Origin: Epiperipatus broadwayi
Taxonomy: Eukaryota; Onychophora; Udeonychophora; Euonychophora; Peripatidae
Reading direction: 5' to 3'
Length of the DNA: 64,000 nt
NCBI GenBank assembly: GCA_028023455.1
Contig: JAQFVV010012972.1
Coordinates: 124,001-188,000, forward strand
The position numbers and the translations under genes are program-made. The notes under the pieces are model-generated. The model made no database searches. It worked only from the letters and a program-made list of their open reading frames with translations, and was not told where the DNA came from. How positions within the stretch are numbered: the stretch's first letter is position 1; every line of letters starts with the position of its first letter. Below are positions 62,719 to 64,000 of the stretch, one piece after another.

Positions 62719-63230
62719 TTATCGATGAGGTTCCTCCTGATTTCTCCACTTTTTTCTCAGAGCAAAGTTGATTAGTGATTTCCATACATTATGTATAGTC
62801 ACACTAGGTTGCCTTATGAAATTTTTTGCCATTGTCATGTGAGCAGCTTCTTTAAATTTTCTTCTTTGTACCTTTTCTTCATTATCCAATATTTTTGTAT
62901 GTTCCCAATTGAACGTATGTTCATTGGTCCATACATGGTCTGCTACCTTAGACACATCTGTTTTCTCTCTTCTAATCATCAGTTTATGTTCTGAAAGCGC
63001 TTTTGAATGGGACGGCTGGTCTCACCAATATATGTTCTTCCACATTCACATGGTATTTCATAGATGCAGTTTTTTCTTTGCAGCATTTCAAGTTTAGGCT
63101 TTGTAGATGTTAGAATTCCTCGTAGTGTGGTATGGCTCTGAAAAGCTGTTATGATGTTATACTGATTGCAGATTTTCCTTAGTTTGTCTGCTATTTTTGG
63201 AATGTATGGATACACTACAGTACCACTAAT
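62719..63230 (-). pseudogene. Penelope-like GIY-YIG endonuclease, left arm of foldback
   Basis: The minus-strand frame from 63215 reads PYIPKIADKLRKICNQYNI, KPKLEMLQRKN, then the endonuclease segment CIYEIPCECGRTYIGETSRP with the YIG motif. A one-base loss near 62997 shifts the frame. It resumes at about 62993 as ALSEHKLMIRREK, TDVSKVADHVWTNEHTFNW, RRKFKEAAHMTMAKN and ends FALRKKWRNQEEPHR. This domain nicks DNA for target-primed insertion in Penelope-like elements. The reverse transcriptase that precedes it in complete elements is absent, so the copy cannot move itself. Confidence 0.8.
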
Positions 63231-63256
63231 TGTCTTTTCTCAGATGTGTCTAAGGT

Positions 63257-63519
63257 TAATGATTAGAAGAGAGAAAACAGATGTGTCTAATGTAGCAGAC
63301 CATGTATGGACCAATGAATATACGTTCAATTGGGAAAATACAAAAATATTGGATAAAGAAGAAAAGGTACAAAGAAGAAAATTTAAAGAAGCTGCTCACA
63401 TGACAATGGCAAAAAATCCCATAAGCCAACCTAGTGTGACTATACATAATGTATGGAAATCACTAATCAACTTTGCTCTGAGGAAAAAGTGGAGAAATCA
63501 GGAGGAACCTCATAGATAA
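63257..63519 (+). pseudogene. Penelope-like endonuclease C-terminus, right arm of foldback
   Basis: The plus-strand reading from MIRREKTDVSNVADHVWTNE to WRNQEEPHR then stop is nearly identical to the left-arm copy but lacks the YIG catalytic part. The two copies face away from each other, separated by about 30-50 bp. The frame is intact, so the copy is young. Confidence 0.8.
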
Positions 63520-63540
63520 GTATATGAAATTACTACATAC

Positions 63541-63976
63541 TGTTGCCTTTGGCAGGATGGCTCTGTTGGTTAGAGCGTTACCTTAAATTTCAATAATCAA
63601 GAATCTAAGGACCCAGGTTCGAATCCCATGCTAGTACTGTCACTGGTCAGGCCAGCAACACCTGAAGAAGAGGGGAGAAAAATACCTCTTGAAACATTGT
63701 GCGTATACTAACCTGTTTGCTGTGATATTACTAACAGTTAGTGCATATACTAACCTGTTTGCTGTGATATTATTAACATTTGTTTGCTGTGATATTACTA
63801 ACAGTTGGTGCATATACTAACCTGTTTGCTGTGATATTACTAACAGTTGAATGCATTTGGAATATTTAACTAAAAATTAAACTTTTCTAAAGACATTCAA
63901 CACACATATTAGATGATGGAAATAGTCCAATATAAAAATACAGCTAGAACACCATCATCACAAACCTTCAGAAAAA
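63541..63976 (+). mobile_element. Penelope-type tRNA-like head and tail, right arm
   Basis: The A-box-like TGGCTCTGTTGG (63558-63569) and B box GGTTCGAATCC (63616-63626) have tRNA-like spacing and a D-loop-like ggttagagcg. Next come cctgaagaagaggggag and gaaacattgtgcg, then a ~50-bp stretch repeated two to three times (ctaacctgtttgctgtgata), then the tail with gatgatggaaatagtcc. The cloverleaf is not complete, so this is not a tRNA gene. Confidence 0.75.
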
Positions 63977-64000
63977 CACTAAGTATTCGGTATGGACCCG

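Noticed and set aside
63558-63640. tRNA gene
   Set aside because: A and B boxes are present, but no complete cloverleaf forms and the segment recurs as part of a Penelope-type tail.

Overview
This is animal nuclear DNA: by eye about three quarters A+T, with small exons in long introns bounded by GT..AG, and packed with old transposable elements and microsatellites. I see no bacterial operons, rRNA or true tRNA gene. The element mix (Penelope-like GIY-YIG elements, hAT-Charlie-type and TTAA-target piggyBac-type non-autonomous elements, LTR elements, LINE fragments) fits an invertebrate metazoan. I cannot name the species.

Two spliced genes can be supported by in-phase exons. Gene 1 (+ strand, 3' part only) has seven exons from 269 to 14396, ends in TAA and is followed by AATAAA. 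Gene 2 (- strand, 3' part only) has exons at 57838-57797, 54751-54688, 50768-50660 and 50240-50134, with an apparent one-base frameshift in the third. I recognise neither protein family.

Region by region. 0.3-14.4 kb: gene 1; its 7.1-kb intron 5 holds a LINE fragment and a compound minisatellite of four units (56, 66, 87, 71 bp). 16.6-19.1 kb: a ~415-bp repeat in direct and inverted copies between (TA)n tracts. 19.7-20.7 kb: decayed coding sequence; 20.9-21.6 kb: piggyBac-like MITE. 21.6-31 kb: mostly featureless. 31.3-32.2 kb: degenerate Penelope-like endonuclease. 33.1-45.1 kb: a ~12-kb imperfect palindrome, each arm with a deleted gag-protease LTR retrotransposon and a pair of inverted tRNA-like tails; each arm also has a private insertion (hAT MITE left, piggyBac-like MITE right) missing from the other arm. 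45.4-46.6 kb: inverted, broken copy of gene 1's last exon and 3' flank. 47.5-49.9 and 60.5-62.7 kb: two opposite copies of a ~2.2-kb TG..CA element with ATAT target duplications. 50.1-57.8 kb: gene 2. 60.1-64.0 kb: a young Penelope-like foldback, endonuclease copies head to head with tRNA-like 3' ends outward, interrupted by the second 2.2-kb element.

The dominant theme is inversion: three unrelated blocks (16.9-19.0, 33.1-45.1 and 60.1-64.0 kb) are inverted repeats. Nested insertions with matching empty sites in the opposite arm let the order of events be read from the sequence.
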